Below the pieces are notes generated by a model. The model did not search any database and was not told the origin of the DNA. It was given only the letters and a program-made list of their open reading frames with translations. A DNA stretch of 64,000 nucleotides from Nocardioides luteus (GTDB lineage: Bacteria; Actinomycetota; Actinomycetes; Propionibacteriales; Nocardioidaceae), in contig NZ_JADOVJ010000001.1 in the NCBI RefSeq assembly GCF_015752315.1, positions 5,324,501-5,388,500 on the forward strand, in the 5' to 3' direction. Below, in pieces: positions 26,846 to 35,162 of the stretch; positions within the stretch are counted from its first letter, which is position 1; each line of letters opens with the position of its first letter. Position numbers and translations under genes: made by a program.

Positions 26846-27789
26846 GCCAGCTCCCGCACGAGACTCTCGCTGAGGTCCATCCGGACGGTGTCGTGGGTGC
26901 CGCAGGTCAGCGCGGCCGCGGCGTGGCCGAACCGCGCCGCCTCGACCAGGTCGACGTCGCGGAGCAGCTCGTGGGTGAACGCCGCGAGCATCGCGTCGCC
27001 CGCACCGGTCACGTCGACGACCTCTGTCGGCACCGCGGGAAGCTCCTGGTAGATGTCGTTGTAGCTGATCACCGAACCGCGGGCGCCGAGACGCACCCAG
27101 ACGACGCCGACACCACGGTCGTGCAGCGAGTGGACAGCCTTCTCGATCTCCGCGTCGGTGCCGGCGGGCAGGTCGGTCAGCGCGGCCAGCTCGGCTTGGT
27201 TGGGCGTGACCAGGTAGAGCTCGCGGTCGGCGCGGATCAGGTCCCGCGCGCGCCTCGCCTTCGGCACCGAGACCGGGTCGAACACGACCGGCACGTCGAA
27301 CTCGTGGGCGAGGTCGATCGCCACCTCGGCCGTGCGGACCGGGATGTTGCCCTCGACGAGCACCCCGCGAGCGGTCCTGATCATGTCGCGCGCGGCCTCC
27401 ACGACCAGCGGCGAGAACTCGTCGGTCGCGGCCATGTCGGCCACGGCGACCACCAGCTCACCGGAGGAGTCGAGCACGGCGTTGTAGGTGCCGGTGCGTA
27501 CGTCTGCCCGGCGGCGGACATAGGTGCAGTCGACGCCGACGTCCTCGGTGTAGCTGATCACCTCGTCACCGATCGGGTCGTCCCCGACGACCGAGACCAG
27601 CGCCACCGAGTCACCCAGCCGGGCCAGGTTCTCGGCCACGTTCCGGCCGACGCCCCCGGGCGAGAGGCCGGCGGATCCGGACATGCTCGAACCCATCACC
27701 ACCTGCTCGTGTGCCCGAGCGTGGAGATCCATGTTGGAGCCGCCGATCACGACGATATCTGGCGGTATGTGCGGGTTCATCACCTGCAT
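26842..27789 (-). CDS. psuK: Pseudouridine kinase, PfkB family
   Basis: About 315 residues. The PfkB fold shows VVIGGSNMDLHAR, SPGGVGRNVAENLARLG, VVFDPVSVPKARRA, LVTPNQAELAAL, and the signature VVDVTGAGDAMLAAFTHELL with the catalytic Asp. Pairing with psuG makes pseudouridine the likely substrate, phosphorylated to pseudouridine 5'-phosphate. The start is ATG at 27787-27789, or ATG at 27780; neither has a good ribosome binding site. An inverted repeat TCATA-AAG-TATGA lies 30 bases upstream. Confidence 0.93.
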   Translation of the reverse strand: MQVMNPHIPPDIVVIGGSNMDLHARAHEQVVMGSSMSGSAGLSPGGVGRNVAENLARLGDSVALVSVVGDDPIGDEVISYTEDVGVDCTYVRRRADVRTGTYNAVLDSSGELVVAVADMAATDEFSPLVVEAARDMIRTARGVLVEGNIPVRTAEVAIDLAHEFDVPVVFDPVSVPKARRARDLIRADRELYLVTPNQAELAALTDLPAGTDAEIEKAVHSLHDRGVGVVWVRLGARGSVISYNDIYQELPAVPTEVVDVTGAGDAMLAAFTHELLRDVDLVEAARFGHAAAALTCGTHDTVRMDLSESLVRELA

Positions 27790-27818
27790 CGTAAGTGGGG
27801 TTCACAGATAGCGCCCCC

Positions 27819-27831
27819 TCATAAAGTATGA
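27819..27831. promoter_or_regulatory. TCATA-N3-TATGA inverted repeat upstream of psuK
   Basis: Five-base arms separated by AAG form a 13-bp inverted repeat about 30 bases before the psuK ATG in an AT-richer patch. It could be an operator or simply part of the promoter; the arms are short and the call is weak. Confidence 0.35.
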
Positions 27832-28028
27832 ACTTGGCGCCGCCCCGACGTGTCCCTGCTCTCAGCCGCGGTTCGTCACCTACCGCCGGACGGCGTCGCG
27901 CCGCGGATGCTAGATTCCGCCGGTCCGGCGCGAATACGCCTCAGGGGGTATGTGCTCAGGGTCGCCCGGCACCGTCCCCACCTCGGCAGCGCCGTCGCCG
28001 GCGCTGACTCGTCTCGAAGGCAGCACAC

Positions 28029-30230
28029 ATGTCTCTACATCGGCGCAGGATCGCGCTGATCTCCGCCTCGACGGCAGCCGCCGTCCTGAGCGCGGCTCTC
28101 ACGTTCACCCCGGCACCGGCAACGGCCGAGACCTCCGCCGACGAACCCCGCCCCATCGTCCCGACGCTCGAGTACGCCACCAGCGGCACCGTCCACAACT
28201 CCGTCTCGGGTTCGACCACCTTCGACCCGTGGGACGACCGGACCTGGGTCGGCTTCTGCGACTCCGCCGAGGTCGACCCCGAGGAGGACTACGGCACGGT
28301 GATCATCGACGCCTGCGGTGAGACTCCCTCGAGCCAGCGCATGGTCTGGGACTTCGACCAGAGCGTGCTGGCGGAGCTGTCCCCGGAGGACATCGAGTCG
28401 GCGACGTTCCAGGTCAGGGCCGACCTCGCCTGGGTGGACAAGGAGACCTGCCGGCAGGGTGCGCTCGAGCTCTACCAGGACGCCGACTGGTCCCAGAGCC
28501 CCGTGGGCGTCAAGACGTACGCCGCCAGCGGCTGCGAAGGCGCGCAGGCATGGAACGGCTACTTCGGGTTCGACGCCACCGACCTCGCCAAGCAGGCCGC
28601 GGCCGGCGACGGTTCTCTGACGGTCGGCCTCAAGGCGGCCGACGAGACCTGCATGTCCTGCGGCTGGAACCAGGTCAAGAGCGGGACCCTGCAGATCGTC
28701 TTCAACCGCGCCCCCGAGGCCCCGGCGGACCTCCGGGTCGGCACGTTCTACCCGGGCACCCAGCCGTGCACCTCGACACCGCAGTGGCTGAACAGCGACA
28801 TCTACGCCAGTGCGTACGTCGCCGACCCGGACACCTCGCACCACAACGGCTCCGAGAAGGTGACCGCGACGTTCCAGGTCTTCCCGGCCGGCCAGTCGCC
28901 GGAGGGCACGCCGCTCTTCGAGCTCACCGCCACCGAGCAGTACGCCGACGCCCGGATCGCCGTCAAGATCCCGCCCGAGCTGCTGGCGGACGGTGCCCTG
29001 TACGACCTCTGGGTCACCCCTCAGGACGGTTACGGCGCGGTGGGCGACGCCGCGCACTGCACCTTCGGCGTGGACCGCACCGACCCGGAGCCTCCGACGA
29101 TCACCCCGGTCGTCGGTGGCGAGGCCGTCTACGTCGCGGACGAACCCCGCGGGGGCGCCGGGATCCCCGGCTACTTCTGGATCAGCGGTGGCGGCTCCGA
29201 CGTCGACACCTACCGGATCTCCGGAGGCTCGAGCGCATCGTGCGGCACCGGGACCTCGTCACCCGCGACCGCGACGACCGGCTTCTCCTACACCCCCGAC
29301 TCGCGCGCGGTGTACCTGGAGGGACGCGTCGTCGCCTGCGCGGTCGACAAGGCCGGGAACTGGAGTCAGACCTCGACCTACGTCTTCGACCTGGCGAGCA
29401 GCGACAGCGTCGTGGCGACACCGCCGGCGATCACGGTGAGCGGTGGCTCCTCCTACAGCTACGGCAGCAGCTACACCTCCGCCGTCACGCTCAGCACGGA
29501 CGCGGCGACCCCGTACGGCGGGGTCATCGTGAGCGAGGGTTCCACCGTCCTCGGCGGCGCGACGTTCGACGCTCGCACGAAGTCGGTGACGATCCCGGCG
29601 AAGAAGCTCGCCGTCGGCTCGCACACGCTCACCTACGCCTACCAGGCCTTCCCGGGCGCGCCGAAGTGGTCGACGACGAAGGTCGTCAAGGTGGTCGGCA
29701 CGTTCGTCGCGCCGACGCCGACGATCAGCGGCACCGCCAAGGTCGGCAAGACCCTGACCGCGTCGCGGGGCACGTGGACGCCGACGCCGAGCACGGTGAC
29801 GTACGTCTGGAAGGCGGGCACCACGACGATCAAGTCGAGCACGTCCAACCAGCTGGTCGTCCCGGCCTCGGCCAAGGGGAAGCAGATCACGGTGAGCGTG
29901 GTCGGGGCCCGGTCGGGCTACACGACGAAGACGGTGACCAGCGCGAAGACCGCCACGGTCGCGGCGGGCACGTTCACCGCTCCACGTCCCTACCTCAAGG
30001 GCACCGTCGAGTACGGCCACACCGTGACCGCGGTGCGCGGCACCTGGTCGCCGTCTCCGTCGTCGGTCACGTACGTCTGGAAGATCAACGGGACGGTCGT
30101 GAAGCGCGGGACGTCGTCCTCGCTGTTCCTCAGCAAGGCCTGGAACGGCAAGCAGGTCACCGTGACCGTGATCGGCTCACGGGCGGGGTACACGTCCAAG
30201 ACGGTCACGTCGTACGCGAAGACGATCTGA
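28029..30230 (+). CDS. Large secreted surface protein with C-terminal Ig-like tandem repeats
   Basis: 733 residues. RRRIALISASTAAAVLSAAL to PAPATAETS is a Sec signal peptide with cleavage after ATA. The first ~200 mature residues form a beta-rich domain with paired Cys (CRQGAL, SGCEGAQ, ETCMSCGW). FnIII/Ig-like segments follow from about residue 230. From about residue 455 come Ig-like modules of the bacterial 'RGTWTPTPSTVTYVWKAGTT' type; two copies, beginning TPTISGTAKVGKTLTASRGT and RPYLKGTVEYGHTVTAVRGT, are clear relatives. No sorting signal or enzyme motif is found, so it is probably released or wall-associated. The ATG at 28029 has AAGG upstream. A hairpin terminator follows. Confidence 0.85.
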   Translation: MSLHRRRIALISASTAAAVLSAALTFTPAPATAETSADEPRPIVPTLEYATSGTVHNSVSGSTTFDPWDDRTWVGFCDSAEVDPEEDYGTVIIDACGETPSSQRMVWDFDQSVLAELSPEDIESATFQVRADLAWVDKETCRQGALELYQDADWSQSPVGVKTYAASGCEGAQAWNGYFGFDATDLAKQAAAGDGSLTVGLKAADETCMSCGWNQVKSGTLQIVFNRAPEAPADLRVGTFYPGTQPCTSTPQWLNSDIYASAYVADPDTSHHNGSEKVTATFQVFPAGQSPEGTPLFELTATEQYADARIAVKIPPELLADGALYDLWVTPQDGYGAVGDAAHCTFGVDRTDPEPPTITPVVGGEAVYVADEPRGGAGIPGYFWISGGGSDVDTYRISGGSSASCGTGTSSPATATTGFSYTPDSRAVYLEGRVVACAVDKAGNWSQTSTYVFDLASSDSVVATPPAITVSGGSSYSYGSSYTSAVTLSTDAATPYGGVIVSEGSTVLGGATFDARTKSVTIPAKKLAVGSHTLTYAYQAFPGAPKWSTTKVVKVVGTFVAPTPTISGTAKVGKTLTASRGTWTPTPSTVTYVWKAGTTTIKSSTSNQLVVPASAKGKQITVSVVGARSGYTTKTVTSAKTATVAAGTFTAPRPYLKGTVEYGHTVTAVRGTWSPSPSSVTYVWKINGTVVKRGTSSSLFLSKAWNGKQVTVTVIGSRAGYTSKTVTSYAKTI

Positions 30231-30240
30231 CCCGCCGGCG

Positions 30241-30271
30241 GGGCCGGGAGCGCGAGTCGCGCTCCCGGCCC
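30241..30271. terminator. Bidirectional hairpin terminator
   Basis: A 14-bp perfect stem, GGGCCGGGAGCGCG at 30241-30254 with 30258-30271, and a three-base loop lie between the convergent surface-protein gene and the flavoenzyme gene. Ten bases separate it from each stop. Confidence 0.85.
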
Positions 30272-30280
30272 GGCTGGGCG

Positions 30281-31549
30281 TCAGCCGAGGAGCTCTCGGC
30301 CGACCTCGTCGACCGAGCGGCAGCCGACCAGGCCGAGGGAGAGGTCGAGCTCGGCGATCATGTGCTCCACGACGGCCTGGACACCAGCGGCGCCGGCCAG
30401 GGCGAGGCCGTAGACGTAGGGGCGGCCGAGGAGGACCGCGTCGGCTCCCAGGGCGAGCGCCTTGAGGACGTCGGCGCCGGAGCGGATGCCGGAGTCGAAG
30501 AGCACCGGGATGCGGCCGTCGACCTCGTCGACGATGCTCGGCAGGGCGTCGATGGAGGCGATGGCACCGTCGACCTGGCGGCCGCCGTGGTTGGACACGA
30601 TGATCCCGTCGACTCCGTGCTCGAGCGCGCGGCGGGCGTCCTCGGGCGCCTGGAGCCCCTTCAGCACGATCGGCAGGTCGGTCATCTCGCGCAGCCTGTC
30701 CAGGTCGTCCCAGATCAGATCGGAGCGGGAGAAGACATCGAGGAAGGTCTCGACCGCGGCGCGGGCCTGGCCGGAGCGGAGGTTGTCCACGAGCTTGCCG
30801 GGGTGGTGCTGAGCCATCGAGGCGACCGCGCCGAGGGCCGCGGGGATCTCCCGGATCCCGGGCCGCACGCTCGTGCCGCCGCCACTCGTGATCCGCTCCT
30901 CGACGAGGGCGCGGAAGGCCGGGTCGGAGGTGTACTGCGCGATCCCGAGCCCCCTGGCGAAGGGCAGGTAGCCCAGATCCAGATCACGCGTACGCCACCC
31001 CAGCATGTGCGTGTCGAGCGTGACGACCAGCGCGTCGGAGCCGATGGCCTCGGCGCGGCGTACGAAGGACTCGACGATCGACTCGTCCTTCGACCAGTAG
31101 AGCTGGTAGAGCCGCGGGGTGTCGCCGAGGTCCTCGGCGACCTCCTCCATCGGGACGGACGCCTGGGTGGAGATCACCATCGGGATGCCCGTCGCGCGAG
31201 CCGCCGCGGCGACCTCGTGCTCCGCACGCGGGTGGGCGAGCTCGAGCACGCCGACCGGGGCGAGCATCAGCGGCGCCGGCATGTCGACCCCGAACAGCGT
31301 GATGCGCAGGTCGCGGTTCTCCACGTCGGCGAGCATGCGGGGCACGAGCCGGAAGTGGTCGAAGGCCGAGGTGTTGGCGGCGACGGTGCGCTGCTGGCCG
31401 GCTCCGCCGGCGACGTAGGCCCAGGCCTCCTTGCTCATCGCCCGACGGGCAGCCTCGGCCAGCGCCGACGGCTCGGTCGGCACCACGGGAAGCCGGCCGA
31501 ACAGGCCCTTCCGGAAGATCGCGGACTGGAGGTCTCTGCCGATGCTCAC
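30281..31549 (-). CDS. FMN-dependent alpha-hydroxy-acid oxidizing enzyme, lactate 2-monooxygenase-like
   Basis: 422 residues. FMN-dependent family oxidising L-2-hydroxy acids. Conserved features: AWAYVAGGAGQQRTVAANTS, MLAPVGVLELAHPRAEHEVA, the STQAS strand, LYQLYWSKD, LVVTLDTHMLGWRTRDLDLG, IVLKGLQ with the flavin Lys, IIVSNHGGRQVDGA with the catalytic His, and LFDSGIRSGADVLKALALGA. The length and LGWRTRDLDLGYLPF fit lactate 2-monooxygenase better than L-lactate dehydrogenase. The GTG at 31547-31549 has GGAGGTG about seven bases upstream. Substrate specificity cannot be fixed from sequence. It is monocistronic. Confidence 0.9.
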   Translation of the reverse strand: MSIGRDLQSAIFRKGLFGRLPVVPTEPSALAEAARRAMSKEAWAYVAGGAGQQRTVAANTSAFDHFRLVPRMLADVENRDLRITLFGVDMPAPLMLAPVGVLELAHPRAEHEVAAAARATGIPMVISTQASVPMEEVAEDLGDTPRLYQLYWSKDESIVESFVRRAEAIGSDALVVTLDTHMLGWRTRDLDLGYLPFARGLGIAQYTSDPAFRALVEERITSGGGTSVRPGIREIPAALGAVASMAQHHPGKLVDNLRSGQARAAVETFLDVFSRSDLIWDDLDRLREMTDLPIVLKGLQAPEDARRALEHGVDGIIVSNHGGRQVDGAIASIDALPSIVDEVDGRIPVLFDSGIRSGADVLKALALGADAVLLGRPYVYGLALAGAAGVQAVVEHMIAELDLSLGLVGCRSVDEVGRELLG

Positions 31550-31628
31550 GCGCCCACCTCCGTAGCGCAAGCGCCAGGATACGGACGCGGGCGCGTGATG
31601 ATTCGATGGTTCACTCGCTGGTGCTCGC

Positions 31629-32279
31629 TCACGCGCGAAGGCTACTCGCGCCCGAAGCGATCTGGGCGGGAAGCGCGGCTCCGGAGAGCGCGGTGATCAG
31701 CCGATGGCACCGCTCGGTCATCTCGGCCGGGGTGACCCCGGGGTGGTCGAGCCACCAGGTGATCAGCGCATCGACCGCACTCATCCAGACCGCGGTCAGC
31801 GCAGAGGCGTCGAGGGGGTCGTCATCGCCCACGAGCCGCATCAGCTCACCGACGCCCTCGACGGCCAGACGGGTGATCCGGTCGGTGTAGACGGCGCGAG
31901 CGGCCGCCACCTCACCGTCGTCGGGCGCCGACGGGTCGAAGAGGAGCCGCCACACCCACGGCTGCGGCTCGAGCGTCCGGAAGAGGCCGTCGAGCGTGCG
32001 GAGACCACGCTCGAGACCGACGGAGTCGTCGGCGGCGACCCGCTCCATCTCGGCAGCGAGCGTCTCGGCGCCGTAGTTGAAGCTGGCCAGGAAGAGGCCC
32101 TCCTTGGAGCCGAAGTACTGGTAGACCAGCGGTTTCGAGATGCCGGCGTCGGCGGCGATCGCCGCGACCGACGCCTTGGCGAACCCGACGGTGCCGAAGG
32201 CCTGGCAGGCGGCCAGCACGATCTGCAGCTCGCGGTCGGCGCGCGGGACGCCCTTGGTTCCAGCGTTGGCCCGTGACAT
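31629..32279 (-). CDS. TetR family regulator, divergent from the desaturase-like gene
   Basis: About 216 residues. The N-terminal helix-turn-helix is ACQAFGTVGFAKASVAAIAA, then DAGISKPLVYQYFGSKEGLF. The C-terminal ligand domain carries PWVWRLLFDPSAPDDGEVAA and ends with an Ala/Ser-rich tail. The ATG at 32277-32279 is chosen over the TTG six bases upstream. A 35-bp palindromic site at 32301-32335 lies between it and the divergent membrane enzyme gene, so it most likely represses both. A lipid or acyl-CoA ligand would fit the neighbour but is inference. Confidence 0.9.
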   Translation of the reverse strand: MSRANAGTKGVPRADRELQIVLAACQAFGTVGFAKASVAAIAADAGISKPLVYQYFGSKEGLFLASFNYGAETLAAEMERVAADDSVGLERGLRTLDGLFRTLEPQPWVWRLLFDPSAPDDGEVAAARAVYTDRITRLAVEGVGELMRLVGDDDPLDASALTAVWMSAVDALITWWLDHPGVTPAEMTERCHRLITALSGAALPAQIASGASSLRA

Positions 32280-32300
32280 GCCCAAGAGTCTAGCGGTGGC

Positions 32301-32335
32301 ATATGACCTTGAGGTAACTTACTCCAAGGTCATAT
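32301..32335. promoter_or_regulatory. 35-bp TetR-type operator
   Basis: ATATGACCTTG at 32301-32311 and CAAGGTCATAT at 32325-32335 are exact 11-bp complements; the 13 bases between contain a further small palindrome, GTAA-C-TTAC. The site covers the region where the promoter of the membrane enzyme must lie (TTGAGG 32309-32314, CATATC 32331-32336). Confidence 0.75.
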
Positions 32336-32351
32336 CCCTGGGAGGTCCCCC

Positions 32352-33239
32352 ATGAACGACATGCTCGACCCGCTCAAGAACCCGCTGACGTACGCGATCC
32401 CGTTCTTCGCGCTCTCGATCCTCATCGAGCTGGCAGCACTGAAATGGCTCGACCACGACGACAACCTGGCCGGCTACGTCTTCAAGGACGCGCGCACCTC
32501 GGTCCTGATGGGCCTCGGGTCGATCGTGTCGATGACCGTGTTCAAGGTGCTGACCTTCGCGGTCTACGCGGCGATCTTCGCCTACGCGTCGCTGTGGCAG
32601 ATCCCGGAGACGTGGTGGGGCCTGGCGATCTCGGTCGTGGTCGTCGACCTCGCCTACTACTGGAACCACCGCTTCGTGCACCGGACGCGCGTCGGCTGGG
32701 CGGCCCACCAGGCGCACCACTCGAGCGAGTACATGACCTTCGCGACCGCGCTGCGGCAGAAGTGGAACCCGTGGTTCGAGTTCTTCTTCTTCCTGCCGCT
32801 GCCGTTCCTGGGCATCTCACCGGCGGCGATCTACATCGCCTTCTCGATCAACCTGATCTACCAGTTCTTCGTGCACACCGAGACGATCGGCCGACTCTGG
32901 CGGCCGCTGGAGCTCGTGCTCAACACCCCGTCGCACCACCGCGTCCACCACGGCTCCGACCCGGAGTACCTGGACAAGAACTACGCCGGCATCCTGATCG
33001 TCTGGGACCGCCTCTTCGGCACGTTCCAGCCCGAGGTCCAGCGCCCGACGTACGGCCTGACCTACAAGGTCGACACCTACAACCTGCTCCGCCTGGAGTA
33101 CGGCGCGTTCCGCGAGCTCTGGAACGACGTACGCAGCGCCGACGGCTGGCGGCTCAAGCTGAGCTACCTCTTCCGGCCGCCGGGCTGGACGCCGGAGAAG
33201 GCTACGCCGCCCGCCGCCGTCCGAGAATCATCACGATGA
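32352..33239 (+). CDS. Sterol desaturase / fatty acid hydroxylase superfamily membrane enzyme
   Basis: 295 residues with about four to five helices. The di-iron His clusters are complete: HRFVH (HXXXH), HQAHHSSEY (HXXHH) and SHHRVHHGSDPEYLDKNYAG (HXXHH). GILIVWDRLFGTFQPE follows, as in sterol-desaturase-like proteins. The enzyme should hydroxylate or desaturate a lipid at the membrane using oxygen; the substrate is not predictable. GGAGG lies six bases before the ATG at 32352. It is divergent from a TetR regulator across a 35-bp operator. Its last 38 bases overlap the end of the convergent exported-protein gene. Confidence 0.92.
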   Translation: MNDMLDPLKNPLTYAIPFFALSILIELAALKWLDHDDNLAGYVFKDARTSVLMGLGSIVSMTVFKVLTFAVYAAIFAYASLWQIPETWWGLAISVVVVDLAYYWNHRFVHRTRVGWAAHQAHHSSEYMTFATALRQKWNPWFEFFFFLPLPFLGISPAAIYIAFSINLIYQFFVHTETIGRLWRPLELVLNTPSHHRVHHGSDPEYLDKNYAGILIVWDRLFGTFQPEVQRPTYGLTYKVDTYNLLRLEYGAFRELWNDVRSADGWRLKLSYLFRPPGWTPEKATPPAAVRESSR

Positions 33240-33807
33240 CCAGGCCGAGCAGACCCACGACGACGAGCACGACGCCGGGGGCGGCGACCTCGACGAGCTT
33301 CGCGCCCTCGGGGGACGTGGGCTCGCTGAAGCTCACCTGCTGAGGCTCGGGGGCGATCGCCTCGGGGAACTCCTTGGCGATCTCCGCCTGGAGCTTGTCG
33401 GTGTACTCCTCGACGCGCGGCGCGCTGCCGGCGGCGAGGATCGTGTCGCCCTTCTGCTGCACGAAGAAGTAGTAGTCCTCGTTGGCGGTCAGCGACTTGC
33501 GCTGGCACGGCCCGGTGTTAAGGGTGACCTGGAGGTTGCTGCCGCTGATGACGCCCTTGAGCGCCTTGACGACGGTCACGGGGTAGACGACCGGGCCGCC
33601 CTTCCGGGTGGCCTTGGCGGGGCCGGTCACCCGCGCGTGGAAGACCAGCGGCTCCTCGACGGCGTCGCTGAGCTTGAACGCGGGGCACTTCGCGGGAGCC
33701 GTCAGCGGCGAGGTGGCAGGGGCTGCCGAAGCAGGTGCGGGGCTCGTCATGATCATCGCGGTCGCGACAAGAGCAACGGCAGCGAGGAGCTGGGGGACGC
33801 GGCGCAT
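33202..33807 (-). CDS. Exported membrane-anchored protein with C-terminal helix
   Basis: About 201 residues. RRVPQLLAAVALVATAMIMT followed by APASAAPATS is a Sec signal peptide. The mature domain has two Cys (CPAFKLSDAVEEP and GPCQRKSL) about 60 residues apart and a beta-rich pattern, with VVYPVTVVKALKGVISGSNL and EDYYFFVQQKGD. The end, VVLVVVGLLGLVIVMILGRR plus RAA, is a transmembrane anchor with a basic stop-transfer tail. Topology is therefore outside-facing. No family is recognised. The ATG at 33805-33807 lies 17 bases downstream of the HAD gene, so it probably ends the serS operon. Confidence 0.75.
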   Translation of the reverse strand: MRRVPQLLAAVALVATAMIMTSPAPASAAPATSPLTAPAKCPAFKLSDAVEEPLVFHARVTGPAKATRKGGPVVYPVTVVKALKGVISGSNLQVTLNTGPCQRKSLTANEDYYFFVQQKGDTILAAGSAPRVEEYTDKLQAEIAKEFPEAIAPEPQQVSFSEPTSPEGAKLVEVAAPGVVLVVVGLLGLVIVMILGRRRAA

Positions 33808-33824
33808 GGCGAAGATCAAACCAG

Positions 33825-34625
33825 TCAGAGCCCGAAGACTCCAGCCAGCACCCGCGCGACACCGTCATCTTCGTGTCCGGGCGCGAGGTGGGACGCGCAC
33901 GCGACCACGCTCGGGTGGGCGTCGGCCATGGCGTAGGACGTCCCGGCCCAGGTCAGCATCGGCAGGTCGTTGGGCATGTCGCCGAAGGCGATCACGTCCG
34001 TCGCGGAGATGCCGAGCTCGGTGCAGACGAGCTCCAGCGTGGAGGCCTTGGTGACCCCGGGAGCGCTGATCTCGAGCAGCGGGAACGAGGAGTGGGTGAC
34101 GTTGACCCGGTCGCCGACGGCGGCCGTCGCGGCCGCGAGCAGATCGTCGGCGTCATCGTCGTCGTGGCGCCGGGCGAGCAGCTTGATCAGCGGCTCGTCG
34201 GCGAGCTCCTCGATCGCGGCGACCCGCCTGGCGGGCCGGCGGGCGTCGGAGGTGTGGGTCACGAAGTCCGGCTCGCACGACCAGCCTTCGAGCGACTCCG
34301 TCGCGAAGACCAGGCCGGGCAGGCTGGCCGTCAGCGTCGCCGCCACCTCGGCGGTCAGGGCGGGCTCGATCAGCCGGGTGAGCCGCGGCTGATCGGTCGC
34401 GACGTCCCAGACCAGCGCACCGTTGGAGACGATCGCCAGGCCGACGCTGCCGATGTGCTCGAAGAGCTCGCGGGTCCAGCGCAGCGGCCGACCGGTCACG
34501 AAGATGACCGGCACGCCGATCTCCTCGAGCTTCACGAGCACGTCACGGGTGAAGTCCGAGACCGAGCCGTCCGCTCTCACCAGAGTGCCGTCCAGGTCGG
34601 TGGCGACGAGCTTCGGCGTACTCAT
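33825..34625 (-). CDS. HAD superfamily Cof-type sugar-phosphate phosphatase 1
   Basis: 266 residues. The four HAD motifs are visible: KLVATDLDGTLVR with the nucleophile Asp, VIFVTGRPLRWT, a Lys in the VTKASTLELVC region, and VIAFGDMPNDLPML. The C2B cap domain fills the middle. Cof/YbiV-like members dephosphorylate sugar phosphates, flavin precursors or pyridoxal phosphate; the substrate is not known here. The ATG at 34623-34625 overlaps the GNAT stop (ATGA), indicating coupled translation. A second HAD gene lies two genes upstream in the same operon. Confidence 0.9.
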   Translation of the reverse strand: MSTPKLVATDLDGTLVRADGSVSDFTRDVLVKLEEIGVPVIFVTGRPLRWTRELFEHIGSVGLAIVSNGALVWDVATDQPRLTRLIEPALTAEVAATLTASLPGLVFATESLEGWSCEPDFVTHTSDARRPARRVAAIEELADEPLIKLLARRHDDDDADDLLAAATAAVGDRVNVTHSSFPLLEISAPGVTKASTLELVCTELGISATDVIAFGDMPNDLPMLTWAGTSYAMADAHPSVVACASHLAPGHEDDGVARVLAGVFGL

Positions 34626-35134
34626 TCTTCCATTCTGCCACCGGGGACAGGCCTGGCCATCACCAGATGCCCGTCCTCGTCGGCGCCCCGGAGCTCGGTG
34701 AACCCGCACTTGGCGAGCACACGGAGGCTGGCCGCGTTGGTGGGTTCGACGGAGGCCCGGATGCGTACGCCCTCCGCGTCGGCGCACGCGAGCAGACCCT
34801 TGAGCGCCTCGGTGGCGAAGCCCCAGCCGCGTGCCTCTTCGACGAGGCCGTAGCCGACCTCGGTCTCCGGGGTGCCGTCAGAGGCGGCGTCGGGCGGCCC
34901 GAAGAAGCCGATCGAGCCGAGCACGGTCCCGTTGCGGATGATGTAGCGGGAGCTCCACGAGTCACCCTCGACCCACATCGTCGCCGCGTCGCGGTCGTCC
35001 TCACGCGGGAACTGCGGGTGCCAGCCCTGCTGCCGCCCGTTCCGGCCCTGCTGGTCGACGATGGCCTCGATGTCGGCCTGGGTCCACAGCGGCAGCGTCA
35101 GCCGCTCGGTGAGGATGGTGGTGGGAAGAGTCAC
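34622..35134 (-). CDS. GNAT family N-acetyltransferase
   Basis: About 170 residues. The GNAT core reads SSRYIIRNGTVLGSIGFFGP, EVGYGLVEEARGWGFATEAL with the acetyl-CoA loop, then IRASVEPTNAASLRVLAKCG. This pattern is that of the RimJ/RimL-like group that acetylates protein N-termini or small amines. The GTG at 35132-35134 is the best start, since in-frame codons further up enter the HAD-2 coding tail. It lies 28 bases after HAD-2 and overlaps HAD-1 by four bases, so all belong to one transcript with serS. Confidence 0.85.
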   Translation of the reverse strand: MTLPTTILTERLTLPLWTQADIEAIVDQQGRNGRQQGWHPQFPREDDRDAATMWVEGDSWSSRYIIRNGTVLGSIGFFGPPDAASDGTPETEVGYGLVEEARGWGFATEALKGLLACADAEGVRIRASVEPTNAASLRVLAKCGFTELRGADEDGHLVMARPVPGGRMEE

Positions 35135-35162
35135 GAGCGCCAAGACTCTCAGAACAGCACTC

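Noticed and set aside
28550..31696. 1048-residue plus-strand ORF
   Set aside because: It runs out of frame through the surface protein gene and antisense through the flavoenzyme gene; low-complexity Arg/Gly composition.
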